From an uncultured Collinsella sp. (GTDB lineage Bacteria > Actinomycetota > Coriobacteriia > Coriobacteriales > Coriobacteriaceae), in assembly GCA_900554135.1 (NCBI GenBank), contig USFU01000013.1, positions 1 to 19,769 on the forward strand: a stretch of 19,769 nucleotides of DNA, written 5' to 3'. This document shows positions 6,253-14,459 of this stretch, in pieces. The first letter of the stretch is position 1; each line of letters begins with the position of its first letter. The notes under the pieces were generated by a model, which was not told where the DNA came from, made no database searches, and saw only the letters and a program-made list of their open reading frames with translations. Position numbers and translations under genes: made by a program.

Positions 6253-7488
6253 TTGACCGCCGCAACCACGTCTAAAAGTAAATCAACCGCCGCCGCGCTC
6301 TCCCCCGCGCGCACCAAGCTCTGCCTGGCGCTGCTCGTGCTGTTGGGATTCTCGCTCGGCTGCTCCGAGTTCGTGGTCATCGGTATCGAGAGCGACTTGG
6401 CAACGGAACTCGGCGTATCACTTGCTACTGCGGGCCAGCTCATCAGCGTTTTTGCACTGGTCTACGCCATCGCGACGCCGGTGCTTGCGCTCAGCACGGG
6501 GCGCTTCCGTCGTTACCAGCTGCTCGTGTGCTACAGCATCGTCTTTGTGCTCGGCAACCTGGTCATGGCGTTGGCGCCCAACTTCCAGGTACTGTTTATC
6601 TCGCGCATTGTCCTGGGCTCTGTCTCGGGTGCGCTGCTCGCCGTGGGTGTGACGTACATCCCAGAGCTGCTGTCCCCGCAGCAAACTTCGCTTGCCATCT
6701 CGGTGGTATATGGTGCTTTTTCCGTGGCAATTGTCTTTGTCACTTCGATCGGCAAGTTTGTGGCCGACACGCTCGACTGGCACGTGGCCATGTACGGCAC
6801 GCTGACCTTTGCCGTTCTGATCTGCGGAGCGCTCGTGGCGTTTATGCCGCGCACTGGGCAAACCGACGAGCCTGCCACCTTCCGCGAGCAGGCGGGGCTT
6901 CTACGCGAGCCGAGCATCATCACCGGCATGCTTATCTTTTTGTTTGGCGTGGGCTCGGTCTATGTATTCTACGGCTACGTTACGCCTTATCTTGAGCAGG
7001 TGCTGGGTATGGGCACTGTTCAGGCGAGCACCACGCTTATGGCCTACGGCGTGTTCTGCCTGATCTCGAACATCCTGGGCGGATGGATCGACGCACGTTT
7101 TGGCATGAAGGCACTGCTTGTGACGTTTGTGCTGCAGGCTGCGGCGTTGCTCGGGCTGTTTGCCGTGGGCGGCACCATGCCGCTCGCGCTGGTCTTTGTC
7201 TTTAGCTTGGCGCTGCTCATGTACCTGTTCTCAGTCTCGTGCATCACACACTTTATGGACGTGGCACGCAGCCGCCATCCCAAGTCGATGGTACTCGCAA
7301 GTTCGGTTGAGCCCATGGCGTTTAACGTCGGCATTTCGTTTGGCACCACAGTGGGCGGCGCCGTGGTAAGCAGCGTTGGCATTGCGTACGTGGGCGCCGT
7401 GGGCGCCGCGTTCTCGCTTGTGACCTGGGCGCTTACGCTGGTGACGATTAAGTTGGCTCGCTGGGAGCGCAGGCGGGCAAGGGCGTAG
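6253..7488 (+). CDS. MFS transporter, DHA1 drug/sugar efflux type
   Basis: The 411-residue protein has twelve hydrophobic segments and the layout of DHA1 (AraJ/YdeA-like) exporters. TM1 carries LGFSLGCSEFVVIGI, there is a loop 2-3 basic motif GRFRRYQ, a motif-C-like GSVSGALLAVG stretch in the first half, and a basic C-terminus (WERRRARA). I chose the TTG at 6253 because GGAG lies eight bases upstream; an earlier in-frame TTG at 6205 and a GTG at 6244 have no good binding site. It is a single gene, divergent from the fusion gene and convergent with the PTS gene. The substrate is unknown; export of small sugars, amino acids or drugs is typical of the family. Confidence 0.85.
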   Translation: MTAATTSKSKSTAAALSPARTKLCLALLVLLGFSLGCSEFVVIGIESDLATELGVSLATAGQLISVFALVYAIATPVLALSTGRFRRYQLLVCYSIVFVLGNLVMALAPNFQVLFISRIVLGSVSGALLAVGVTYIPELLSPQQTSLAISVVYGAFSVAIVFVTSIGKFVADTLDWHVAMYGTLTFAVLICGALVAFMPRTGQTDEPATFREQAGLLREPSIITGMLIFLFGVGSVYVFYGYVTPYLEQVLGMGTVQASTTLMAYGVFCLISNILGGWIDARFGMKALLVTFVLQAAALLGLFAVGGTMPLALVFVFSLALLMYLFSVSCITHFMDVARSRHPKSMVLASSVEPMAFNVGISFGTTVGGAVVSSVGIAYVGAVGAAFSLVTWALTLVTIKLARWERRRARA

Positions 7489-7581
7489 AGCGAGGTTCCC
7501 TCTAAAACGTCTATCGTTCCAGTCGCGACGCTTACCTGACGACAGACTAAGCCAGCTCCTTTAGCTGTGGTTCGATCGCAT

Positions 7582-7632
7582 GTACTTCGAATGCACGATT
7601 TTCCAGTTTTCGTGTATCCGAAGTACACGAAA
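7582..7632. repeat. Overlapping inverted repeats between convergent genes
   Basis: TTTCGTGTA (7608-7616) pairs with TACACGAAA (7624-7632) around seven bases. The competing pair GTACTTCG (7582-7589) with CGAAGTAC (7619-7626) uses some of the same bases, so two mutually exclusive folds are possible. It lies between the MFS gene and the strong terminator at 7650-7686. It may be part of an interspersed repeat family, but only one copy is in this window. Confidence 0.5.
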
Positions 7633-7649
7633 TGTGCGCGGGGCACCTC

Positions 7650-7686
7650 AAAGGCGGCGGCAGACGCATTGTCTGCCGCCGCCTTT
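7650..7686. terminator. Bidirectional terminator with a 16-bp perfect stem
   Basis: AAAGGCGGCGGCAGAC (7650-7665) is followed by GCATT and its exact reverse complement (7671-7686). On the plus strand it runs into TTTTATA, on the minus strand into TTTGAGG. It lies between the convergent MFS and PTS genes and can end both, better on the plus strand. Confidence 0.88.
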
Positions 7687-7716
7687 TATACTGGATTTTA
7701 TAGATATGCGAGTCGT

Positions 7717-9279
7717 TTACTCCATGCCCAGCAGCTCGCGCATCTGGGTTGCGTAGTTAGATGCCATGTTGCCGTAGACAATCTGCACGCCGCCGTTGAC
7801 ATGCACGATGCCACGCGCTTCGAGCTTTTCGGTAAACTCGGCGTCATCAACCACCTTGTCACAGTCATTGAGCTGGATGCGCAGACGGGTGAAACAGGCC
7901 TCGACAGACTTAATATTGTTGTCACCGCCCACTGCCTCAACGATGGCGGGAATGAGGTCGCTGATCACGGTCTTGGGAGCCTTTGCGGCCTCATCGTCGG
8001 ACTCCTCCTCGCGGCCAGGGGTCTTAAGGTCCTTCTTAAGAATGATGAACTTGAAGACGAAGTAGTACACCACGAAGTAGATGGGGCCAAGGAACAGGAT
8101 AACCTGCCAGTTGGAGCCCTTGGCTGCACCCATAATGCCGTTAAAGATCAACGACAAGAGCGGGCCACCGAAGGACGCGGAGCCAGCCACGTTGAACTGC
8201 AGGACATAGGTCAGCGCATAGGCAAGACCAGCCATGAGAGCGTGGAACACGTAGAGGATGGGCGCGATAAACAGGAAGGAATACTCGAGCGGCTCGGTAA
8301 TGCCGGAGAGGATGCAAGGCACCACGATGGCGATCATGAGCGCCGCGGTCTTCTTCTTGTTCTTGGGAAGCGCCGTCTTGTAGAAGGCGAGTGCAGCGCC
8401 GGGCAGGCCGAACATGGCGAAGATAACCTTGCCGTTCATGACAAAACGGCTGACCTCGATGTTAAACGGCGTGCTGGGAGAGCCCAGGATCGCATTGTAG
8501 ATATTGATAGCGCCCTGAACGGTCTGGCCGTCGATGGTCTCGACGCCACCGAGCGACGTGAAGAAGAACGGCAAATAGACAAAGTGATGCAGGCCAAAAG
8601 GCAGGAGCATGCGCTCGCCGGCGCCGTAGACAAATGCACCAAAGGCACCCGTAGTCTTGATGAACTCGGACAGCGCACCGAGAGCGTTCTGAATAAACGG
8701 GAAAACAAAGGACATGACCAATGCGAGGATGCTGCATGAGAGCAGCGTTACCGCCGGAATAAAGCGCGTACCGTTGAAGATGGAGAACACGGCGGGCAGC
8801 TCAATCTTGTAGTAACGGTTATGCAACCATGCGACGATTGCGCCCACCAGAAGACCGCCGATAACGCCAGTGTCGAGCGTGGTGATACCGAGAATCGTGC
8901 TCTGGCCCGTCGTAAGATTCGCGGGATCGATAACGCCAGTCGCCGTAAGGAACGTGCCCATCACGGAATTCATGCACATGTAGCCCAAAAAGCCACAAAG
9001 CGCCGCGGTAGCCTTCTCGGACTTGGCGAAGCCATAGGCGAGACAAATCGAGAAGATAACCGGGATGTTGTTCATAACGATGCCGGCTGCGGCCTTGAGA
9101 ATCGAAAAGAAAATCGCAAAGCCCGGAGCAGCAAGCCAGGGAACAGCTGCCGTAAGGGTGGGGCTGGTAAAGGCATTGCCAAAGCCCTGGAGGATGCCGG
9201 CAATTGGCAGAATCAGCACGGGCGTCATGAGGACTTTGCCCAGGCGCTGGAACTTTGCCAGCAGCTCATCTTTGTTCAT
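7717..9279 (-). CDS. PTS glucose-superfamily EIIBC, probably alpha-glucoside/maltose specific
   Basis: The 520-residue protein has an N-terminal EIIC membrane domain (about residues 1-425) with the motifs GAGERMLLPFGLHH and GITEPLEYSFLFIAP of the glucose superfamily. A C-terminal EIIB domain follows (about 440-520), whose phosphorylated cysteine is C462 in EACFTRLR. A charged linker (KTPGREEESDDEAAK) joins them. No EIIA domain is present, so phosphate must come from a separate EIIA, as for MalX/GlvC-type permeases. GAGGGG precedes the ATG. It follows the GH4 6-phospho-alpha-glucosidase gene by 82 bases on the same strand; together they would import an alpha-glucoside as its 6-phosphate and split it. 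The sugar itself is not certain. Confidence 0.9.
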   Translation of the reverse strand: MNKDELLAKFQRLGKVLMTPVLILPIAGILQGFGNAFTSPTLTAAVPWLAAPGFAIFFSILKAAAGIVMNNIPVIFSICLAYGFAKSEKATAALCGFLGYMCMNSVMGTFLTATGVIDPANLTTGQSTILGITTLDTGVIGGLLVGAIVAWLHNRYYKIELPAVFSIFNGTRFIPAVTLLSCSILALVMSFVFPFIQNALGALSEFIKTTGAFGAFVYGAGERMLLPFGLHHFVYLPFFFTSLGGVETIDGQTVQGAINIYNAILGSPSTPFNIEVSRFVMNGKVIFAMFGLPGAALAFYKTALPKNKKKTAALMIAIVVPCILSGITEPLEYSFLFIAPILYVFHALMAGLAYALTYVLQFNVAGSASFGGPLLSLIFNGIMGAAKGSNWQVILFLGPIYFVVYYFVFKFIILKKDLKTPGREEESDDEAAKAPKTVISDLIPAIVEAVGGDNNIKSVEACFTRLRIQLNDCDKVVDDAEFTEKLEARGIVHVNGGVQIVYGNMASNYATQMRELLGME

Positions 9280-9301
9280 GGGATACCCCTCTTAAAGAAA
9301 C

Positions 9302-9332
9302 GGGGCGCGCGGCTCTACAATCCACACGCCCC
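9302..9332 (-). terminator. Hairpin between the GH4 and PTS genes
   Basis: GGGGCG (9302-9307) pairs with CGCCCC (9327-9332); read on the minus strand the stem is followed by GTTTCTTT. It sits in the 82-base gap inside a likely operon. It may partially terminate or protect mRNA ends, giving unequal levels of the two proteins, rather than separate the genes completely. Confidence 0.4.
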
Positions 9333-9361
9333 ATAACAGTTATCAAGCGATATGGAACTAG

Positions 9362-10687
9362 TTACTTAAGCTCCGGCCAATAATCCTTGTTCGCCTCGAT
9401 GAGCTTGTCGAGCACCTTACGAGCCTTCTTAGCATCACCGACCAGACGATTAAGCGTGAGTGCCTGCAGAGCCTTCTCGTAGGAACCCTCCATCCAAGCC
9501 TCAACAGTCAGGCGCTCATAGGCGTACTGGTTCTCCATAAGGCCGCGATAGAATGTACCGATTTTGCCAACAGCATAGGGCTGCGGGCCATTGGCGCCCA
9601 CGCTTGCCGCGACCTCGACCATGGCGTCATCGGGCATCCCCTCGATAATGCCGTTGTTGGGCACGATGACAATGAAGGTCTTGTTGGTGTTGCGATAAAT
9701 GGCCGAGGTGATTTCCACGATCATATCGCCATGAGCGTCGTTTTGCACAACCGAGGAGTTCTTTGCGGTGCCGACTTTGGCAACACGCTCGCACTCGGCG
9801 AACACGCGCTTCTCACGGCCGTTGATAACCTCATCGGAGCGAGTGTAGTCGGGGTCGAGGTGAGCGACCTTGTACTCGGGATACAGATAGTACTGCAGAT
9901 AAGTGTTGGGCAGATAGTCGGGGAAGTCCTCGAGCATGTCCTTGACCATGGCGTAGGTATCAAGCCAGGACTGGTCACGCTGCTCGGCATCGGCAGGAAG
10001 GAAGCCGTTCTTCTCCGTGTACTCCTTAATCTGCGGGACGAGGTCATGACCCTCTTCATCGTAGATGTGCTTGAACCAACCGAAGTGATTGAGGCCAAAG
10101 TACACGGGCTCCGTCTTGCTCATATCGCGACCGAGCAGGCGACCGTAAGAGCGCATGAGGTTGACAGGCTGGTCGCAGATGTTGAGGACGCGATGCTCAT
10201 CGGGCAGAACGCGCTCGAGACCATATGCCACAATAGCAGCCGGGTTGGTGTAGTTGATAATCCACGCCTCCGGGCTATGAGCGCGAACGTCGTTGACGAT
10301 CTCAACCATGTCATGCATGGAGCGCATACCGTAAGCCATGCCGCCGGGGCCCACCGTTTCCTGGCCGATGATTCCCATATGCAGCGGAATCTTCTCATCC
10401 TTGCTGCGCATCTCGTAGCCGCCGGTACGAATCTGGCAGAGCACAAAGTCAACGTCAGTGTATGCCTCGTCCTTATCGGTGGTGTAACCAAACTCCACAC
10501 CGGGCTCCTCCTCGGCGAAGAGGATCTTGCCAAACTCGCCGATCGGACGCTGACGCTCGGCATCGATGTCATAGAGCATCACGCGGTTCAGCGGCAGAAT
10601 GTCCATGTGCTTGGTCAGGGCTTTAAGAATGCCAGGGCACCACGTGGAGCCGCCGCCAACGATCACAATATTGAGCTTATCTTTCAT
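9362..10687 (-). CDS. GH4 6-phospho-alpha-glucosidase
   Basis: The 441-residue protein is a family GH4 glycosidase (NAD and Mn2+ dependent) of the GlvA/MalH kind, which splits phosphorylated alpha-glucosides such as maltose 6-phosphate into glucose and glucose 6-phosphate. Seen: dinucleotide-binding IVIVGGGSTWCPG at 7-19, NYTNPAAIV at 145-153, NICDQP at 169-174 with C171 and D172 at the positions of the metal ligand and catalytic acid in GlvA, and LNHFGWF at 199-205 with H201. The CD-P form of this motif favours alpha over beta specificity by family pattern. Length is normal. GGAGGG stands before the ATG. It is first in a two-gene unit with the EIIBC gene and is divergent from an RpiR-type regulator. 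Confidence 0.92.
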   Translation of the reverse strand: MKDKLNIVIVGGGSTWCPGILKALTKHMDILPLNRVMLYDIDAERQRPIGEFGKILFAEEEPGVEFGYTTDKDEAYTDVDFVLCQIRTGGYEMRSKDEKIPLHMGIIGQETVGPGGMAYGMRSMHDMVEIVNDVRAHSPEAWIINYTNPAAIVAYGLERVLPDEHRVLNICDQPVNLMRSYGRLLGRDMSKTEPVYFGLNHFGWFKHIYDEEGHDLVPQIKEYTEKNGFLPADAEQRDQSWLDTYAMVKDMLEDFPDYLPNTYLQYYLYPEYKVAHLDPDYTRSDEVINGREKRVFAECERVAKVGTAKNSSVVQNDAHGDMIVEITSAIYRNTNKTFIVIVPNNGIIEGMPDDAMVEVAASVGANGPQPYAVGKIGTFYRGLMENQYAYERLTVEAWMEGSYEKALQALTLNRLVGDAKKARKVLDKLIEANKDYWPELK

Positions 10688-10985
10688 GTTCCGTCCCTCC
10701 AGGGTTGGCTGATCGGTGTTCTCGAAGACCTTGGGCTCCGCGGTTGTCCTCGGCTTGCTTCGTTTCGATTGTCATTTTGCGACATGAGGTCATTTGCAAG
10801 CCCCTGCGCTGGTCAATGCGGAACGGGGACACATGATTTCGTTCACGACACAGATATGTGTAGGCCGACACGTACGTTTGCCCAGTTCATGGGTAATAGG
10901 CAATCTTGACCGATTACCGATTTCTCACCTGGCTACACAAAGCGGTACCATATGTACGGCGAGGTGCGAGGGGCTGAAACATCTT
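10688..10985. promoter_or_regulatory. Divergent regulatory region between the GH4 and RpiR genes
   Basis: This 298-base gap has no convincing gene. It should carry promoters for both divergent units. A direct repeat GTCATTTTGC (10771-10780) and GTCATTTGC (10789-10797), starts 18 bases apart, is a candidate operator for the RpiR protein. A TTGACC near 10909 could be a -35 for the plus strand, but no good -10 follows at the right distance. Confidence 0.4.
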
Positions 10986-11735
10986 ATGAAAGATCAAGAA
11001 TCTTTTTATGATCATGTGCGAGCTGGCGAGAGCAAGCTCAACGATCTCGAAAGCGAGATCATGCGCTACATCATCGAGCTGCGTGACGATATTGACGATG
11101 TCACGCTTAAGGGCGTTGCTGAACGGTTCTTTGTCGCTCCCAACACGATCGTAAGGCTTGCCCATAAGCTTGGCTTCTCGGGGTTTACGGAGCTCAAACA
11201 ATCGTATTCCGCCTCGCTCGACCGCAATCGATTCACTATCGAGACACTTCCGCTCGACACCCAGCTCGTACAAACCAAAGACCTGCTTAACGACCGGGTC
11301 ATCGACTCGGTCGTGAGCCTTATCCAGGACGCCTCGCATATCGTGTTCTTCTGCTCGGGCTTTTCGAAATACCCGTGCCTCGAGATGGCTGAAAAGCTCA
11401 AAATAATGGGCAAGAATACCGATACACTCAGTGAACGCCACGTCATGAGGCACTACGCAGAACTGCTTGGCAAAAACGACCTGGTCTTCAGCGTTTCCGT
11501 AAGCGGCGAGACGCAGGTGTCTATTGACGCCACATCGATAGCCAAAACGCGCGGATGCAAGATCGTCACACTCACCGGCTTTTCTCGAAATTCTCTCTCG
11601 AAACTAGCCGACTACCCTATCTACACCGTGCAAAAAGAAATCCGCTTGGGCAGCATGGACCTCGACAGTCGATTAATGTTCTATTACGTTTTCGAATTGA
11701 TATTTGAGCGCTACTTCAAACTGGCTAAGAAATAA
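10986..11735 (+). CDS. MurR/RpiR-family transcriptional regulator
   Basis: The 249-residue protein has an N-terminal RpiR helix-turn-helix (about 15-75: LESEIMRYI, TLKGVAERFFVAPNTIVRLAHKLGFSGFTELK) and a C-terminal SIS sugar-phosphate binding domain (about 105-235: IVFFCSGFSKYPCLEMAEKL, LVFSVSVSGETQ, GCKIVTLTGF). The family responds to phosphorylated sugars. I chose the ATG at 10986 because the fold begins there; the binding site (GAGGGG, 12-13 bases upstream) is rather distant. Divergent position next to the PTS/GH4 pair makes it the probable regulator of alpha-glucoside use, with the imported sugar phosphate as likely signal. Confidence 0.9.
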   Translation: MKDQESFYDHVRAGESKLNDLESEIMRYIIELRDDIDDVTLKGVAERFFVAPNTIVRLAHKLGFSGFTELKQSYSASLDRNRFTIETLPLDTQLVQTKDLLNDRVIDSVVSLIQDASHIVFFCSGFSKYPCLEMAEKLKIMGKNTDTLSERHVMRHYAELLGKNDLVFSVSVSGETQVSIDATSIAKTRGCKIVTLTGFSRNSLSKLADYPIYTVQKEIRLGSMDLDSRLMFYYVFELIFERYFKLAKK

Positions 11736-11795
11736 AACTCTGTATGCGCCCGGCTTCGACTCTTTAGCAGCCTTCTATATGAAAGGTATCGTTCT

Positions 11796-11858
11796 ATGCA
11801 ACGCGTACTGTTTATCTGTCATGGGAACATCTGCAGATTCAGAAAAATGCCTAGCTAG
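11796..11858 (+). pseudogene. Displaced 5' end of a low-molecular-weight protein tyrosine phosphatase gene
   Basis: The ATG at 11796, with GAAAGG nine bases before it, reads MQRVLFICHGNICRFRKMPS and then stops. The first 14 residues match the start of the phosphatase gene at the right end of the element (MRKILFVCHGNICRS), including the catalytic C(X)5R loop; the rest comes from inserted DNA. It is the original start of the gene, cut off by integration. Any product would be a 20-residue peptide without function. Confidence 0.85.
11815..11833 (+). other. Left attachment site core (attL)
   Basis: TCTGTCATGGGAACATCTG matches 19364-19382 at 18 of 19 bases (C versus T at position 14). It encodes the CHGNIC part of the phosphatase active-site loop. 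Direct orientation at both ends of the element, with the phosphatase gene split between them, marks these as att sites of the integrase encoded at 17978-19183. Confidence 0.82.
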
Positions 11859-11888
11859 TTAGGATCCCGGCGAACCATATCGCGTACC

Positions 11889-11906
11889 TTACGACGTTTT
11901 TACGAC
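11889..11906 (+). other. Left integrase arm-type repeats
   Basis: TTACGAC occurs at 11889-11895 and 11900-11906, 11 bases apart, one helical turn. The same heptamer occurs three times near the right end (19190-19226). Tn916-type integrases have an N-terminal domain that binds such direct repeats near the element ends. Repeats seen; binding inferred. Confidence 0.6.
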
Positions 11907-12320
11907 TTTGAGCCCCGATGCGATATTGCCGTGATGGAGAAAAGCAACTCCTTTCGCCTTTCCCCAGTAGCTGAAGAACGGAGAATCGAGCATAAGCATT
12001 CCTTTCCGGTCGTCTCAAACCTCTGCAATTTGGAGGGTAAATCGCGAAAGCTAATATCTCAAACACCAGAAAAATCAAGTCGATGACCTCGCTCAACATT
12101 CACGACGCCCACCATCGCATGCTAGTTACAAGAAGCGGATGCACTAGTATTCTTTCAATCGACTTGCAAACCCCTTCAAGCGTCCAACGCAATGGCGTGC
12201 TTTCAGACGCAACGCCTCCTTGCGTCCGCATTATTGCTTTGTTAGACTCTACGGAAGAATGCAGCGCAGGCCCATATGCCAAGCCAGCGCCCCGGAAAGG
12301 AAAAGGATTCGTGAAGCTGT

Positions 12321-12402
12321 AGACGATACATATCGACGCCAATTTGCAAATTGCCATCTATCCAAGAATAAATCTGGCTGCACATTTGTCGTATCGTCTT
12401 TT
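12321..12402 (+). terminator. Possible attenuator upstream of the ABC-F gene
   Basis: AGACGATAC (12321-12329) pairs with GTATCGTCT (12391-12399), followed by TTT to 12402. The 61-base loop holds the perfect palindrome AATTTGCAAATT (12341-12352). A 9-bp stem ending in a T run about 160 bases before the start codon could be a leader terminator of the kind that controls other ABC-F resistance genes, but the loop is long. Confidence 0.35.
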
Positions 12403-12445
12403 CACTGATCCTCGTATATCCTAAACACTACCTTTGCGAGCATTG

Positions 12446-12485
12446 CCGTCGACTCATTTTCTTTCAGCTTGACTCGAGTCGACGG
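12446..12485 (+). promoter_or_regulatory. Strong leader hairpin before the ABC-F gene
   Basis: CCGTCGACTC (12446-12455) and GAGTCGACGG (12476-12485) form a perfect 10-bp stem around a 20-base loop, with no T run after it. It lies 75 bases before the start codon and, if transcribed, should fold in the leader RNA. Confidence 0.5.
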
Positions 12486-12536
12486 GCGTTCACGTTGGTC
12501 GGAACGAGCCAATCAGAGCATATGCGGCAAAACGCG

Positions 12537-12556
12537 GCCTCCCATGCCGAGGAGGC
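12537..12556 (+). promoter_or_regulatory. Hairpin covering the ABC-F ribosome binding site
   Basis: GCCTCC (12537-12542) pairs with GGAGGC (12551-12556), burying the AGGAGG binding site at 12550-12555, three to four bases ahead of the ATG at 12560. An 18-codon frame starting at 12522 runs through this hairpin and ends at 12578 inside the gene, so its translation would open the stem; its own binding site is weak. Confidence 0.5.
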
Positions 12557-12559
12557 ACA

Positions 12560-14098
12560 ATGTCAAGAACCAATTTGAACAGCTCCACCACCCTCGTTCT
12601 TTCCCATATTACTTATGCATATCCTGGCAGCGCAATGCCCGCACTCGACAACGTGTCGGCGACATTTGCCCCCGGCTGGCACGGCATCGTCGGAGACAAC
12701 GGGTGCGGGAAATCAACTTTCGTCCGCATTGCGTGCGGACTTCTGATTCCAGATCGCGGCGTCGTTTCACCGCGTCTCGTCTCCGCATATTGCGCGCAAG
12801 AAGCCGGAGTCGAACCGCCCATGCTCTTCGATTTTGCGTGCGACTTCGCCCCGGCGACCACGCACCTCAGAAGGATGCTCCGCATCACCGATGATATGCT
12901 CTGGCGTTTTTCCGAGCTCTCCGGTGGCGAGCAGAAGAAAATTCAAATAGCCGTCGCGCTTTGGCAGAATCCCGATCTTCTGGCAATGGATGAACCGACT
13001 AACCATGTGGACGCAGAATGCAGAAGGCAGATTTGCAAAGCACTCGCCGAGTACAAGGGTATTGGCCTCCTCGTCTCGCACGACCGTGCGTTGCTCGACT
13101 CCTTGGCAAAGGACTGCCTGTGCTTTGAGTCGGGGCACGTCACCATGCGCCCCGGCAACTACTCCCAAGCTCGCTCGCAGGCGAATCTGGAGCGCGAAAG
13201 CGCGGCGCGGGCCAAATCGATTGCGCGATCCGAAGAAAAGCGCATGAAGGCTGAGTATATCAGGCGCGTTGAAAACGCCTCACGGTCCGCATCCAAGAGA
13301 AGCGCCCGTCATGTCGATCCGAAGGATCACGACGCGAAAGCACGAATCAAACTCGCCATTCTCACTGGCAGAGACGGCGTTGCGGGCAAGCTCGCTTCGC
13401 GCATGGACTCCCGAATCCAGCGCGCGCAAGCCGCCGTCGACGCCCACCATGTCGAAAAGCGCTACGAAAGCACCTTGTGGATGGAAGCGCAACCCAGCCC
13501 GCGCAAAACACTGATTCACGTCAGCTCAGATCGCATACCGTGCGGCCCGAGGCAATCTTTGCGGGTTCCCGAGATTTATCTGGGAAATACCGATCATCTG
13601 GGCATAAGCGGCCCCAACGGAGCGGGGAAAACAACACTGGTCAAGCATATCCTGGAGATATTGGAAGGCCGCAAGGCCACGGGATTGGACATTCGCACGC
13701 TGTATATCCCTCAGGAAGTCGACGATTCATCCTCAATTGAATTCCTCTCGGAAATCAAGGACCTGCCCCAAGCCGAACGTGGAGCCCTGCTTTCGATCGT
13801 TGCGCAACTCAATTCGGATCCCGAACGAATATTGTCCGGCGAGAACATCAGCCCGGGGGAGCTGCGGAAGCTCATGCTCGCCCGCGGTATACTAGATGCC
13901 CCCGAAATCATCGTCATGGACGAACCCACGAATCACCTGGACCTGCACTCGGTGGAGGCACTCGAGCGAGCGCTTTCCGCCTTTCCCGGCGCGCTTGTTT
14001 TGGTGAGCCATGACGAGCAGTTCCTCTCGGCCTCATGCCCCCTCCGCTTGGATTTGGCCCCAGAAGAGGAGCACACTATTGGTCAGCCCCTCCTCTAG
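12560..14098 (+). CDS. ABC-F family ATPase, possible ribosome protection (antibiotic resistance) protein
   Basis: The 512-residue soluble protein has two ABC ATPase domains on one chain and no membrane segments, the ABC-F layout. Domain 1: Walker A GDNGCGKST (45-53), signature LSGGEQKK (120-127), Walker B with DEPTNHVD (144-151), His174. Domain 2: Walker A GPNGAGKTT (351-359), an altered signature ISPGELRK (430-437), Walker B with DEPTNHLD (454-461), His484. The basic, helical linker at about 195-330 would reach into the ribosome. Members carried on mobile DNA (Lsa, Vga, Msr types) dislodge macrolides, lincosamides, pleuromutilins or streptogramins; this one cannot be assigned to a named type. 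It is the only cargo-like gene in the element and has a structured leader. Resistance is inferred from family and context. Confidence 0.87.
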   Translation: MSRTNLNSSTTLVLSHITYAYPGSAMPALDNVSATFAPGWHGIVGDNGCGKSTFVRIACGLLIPDRGVVSPRLVSAYCAQEAGVEPPMLFDFACDFAPATTHLRRMLRITDDMLWRFSELSGGEQKKIQIAVALWQNPDLLAMDEPTNHVDAECRRQICKALAEYKGIGLLVSHDRALLDSLAKDCLCFESGHVTMRPGNYSQARSQANLERESAARAKSIARSEEKRMKAEYIRRVENASRSASKRSARHVDPKDHDAKARIKLAILTGRDGVAGKLASRMDSRIQRAQAAVDAHHVEKRYESTLWMEAQPSPRKTLIHVSSDRIPCGPRQSLRVPEIYLGNTDHLGISGPNGAGKTTLVKHILEILEGRKATGLDIRTLYIPQEVDDSSSIEFLSEIKDLPQAERGALLSIVAQLNSDPERILSGENISPGELRKLMLARGILDAPEIIVMDEPTNHLDLHSVEALERALSAFPGALVLVSHDEQFLSASCPLRLDLAPEEEHTIGQPLL

Positions 14099-14459
14099 CG
14101 CTCAGGCATGTCTTCTGCAAGCCGCCTTCTTCTGATATCCCCTCCCCCGTTTTACAAGCAACTCAGCGCAAATGGCCCATCCCCCTCAGCCTGAAGGCTC
14201 AGCGACACCAACGATACCGACGATTCAATATCTGGATGTCCATATTTGCCCCATCTGGGTGATTATTAAATTGTGTTTGTTCCGTGATTGAATACTTTGT
14301 CATCATTACGCCCCACTTCTTCTCATCAGAGGACGTCGAGAACGACAGGTCCTTGCGAAATAATCCCAGCTCAGAAGCTTATGGCATGATGTGCTCACCG
14401 AGTGCTCGATGACGATTGACGAATCGTCGGTAATATCCAATTTTAGGAAAGAGGTATGT
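14099..14459 (+). other. 361-base gap with no supported gene
   Basis: No frame here has both a start and protein-like composition. It is AT-richer than its surroundings around 14240-14310. An inverted repeat GACGATT/AATCGTC (14411-14428) lies 32 bases before the next gene and could be an operator for the following module. A TTGACG overlapping it has no usable -10 at the right distance from the start codon. Confidence 0.4.

Larger units (their letters stand above)
11859..12559 (+). other. 701-base left end of the element without a supported gene
   Basis: The frames here (up to 85 codons, both strands) lack binding sites or recognisable protein features. Visible content: arm-like TTACGAC repeats near 11889-11906, an inverted repeat GACGCAA/TTGCGTC (12206-12226), and the structured leader before the ABC-F gene (12321 onward). 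A weak plus-strand promoter TTGCAA (12344), 17 bases, AATAAA (12367) is possible. It may include decayed coding sequence. Confidence 0.5.

Noticed and set aside
11776..11781. TATATG as -10 of the original phosphatase promoter
   Set aside because: It lies only 15 bases from the start codon and merges with the ribosome binding site; the nearby TTCGAC is at 15-base spacing.
12083..12357. Short frames on both strands in the element's left end (79 and 85 codons)
   Set aside because: No binding site, no recognisable motif, and they overlap each other on opposite strands.
12469..12894. 141-codon frame overlapping the start of the ABC-F gene
   Set aside because: It starts at TTG without a binding site, has Arg-rich shadow composition, and most of its length lies inside the ABC-F gene in another frame.
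14416..14444. TTGACG, 17 bases, AATTTT before the 107-residue gene as a promoter
   Set aside because: The -10 match is poor and the predicted start would fall on the ribosome binding site.
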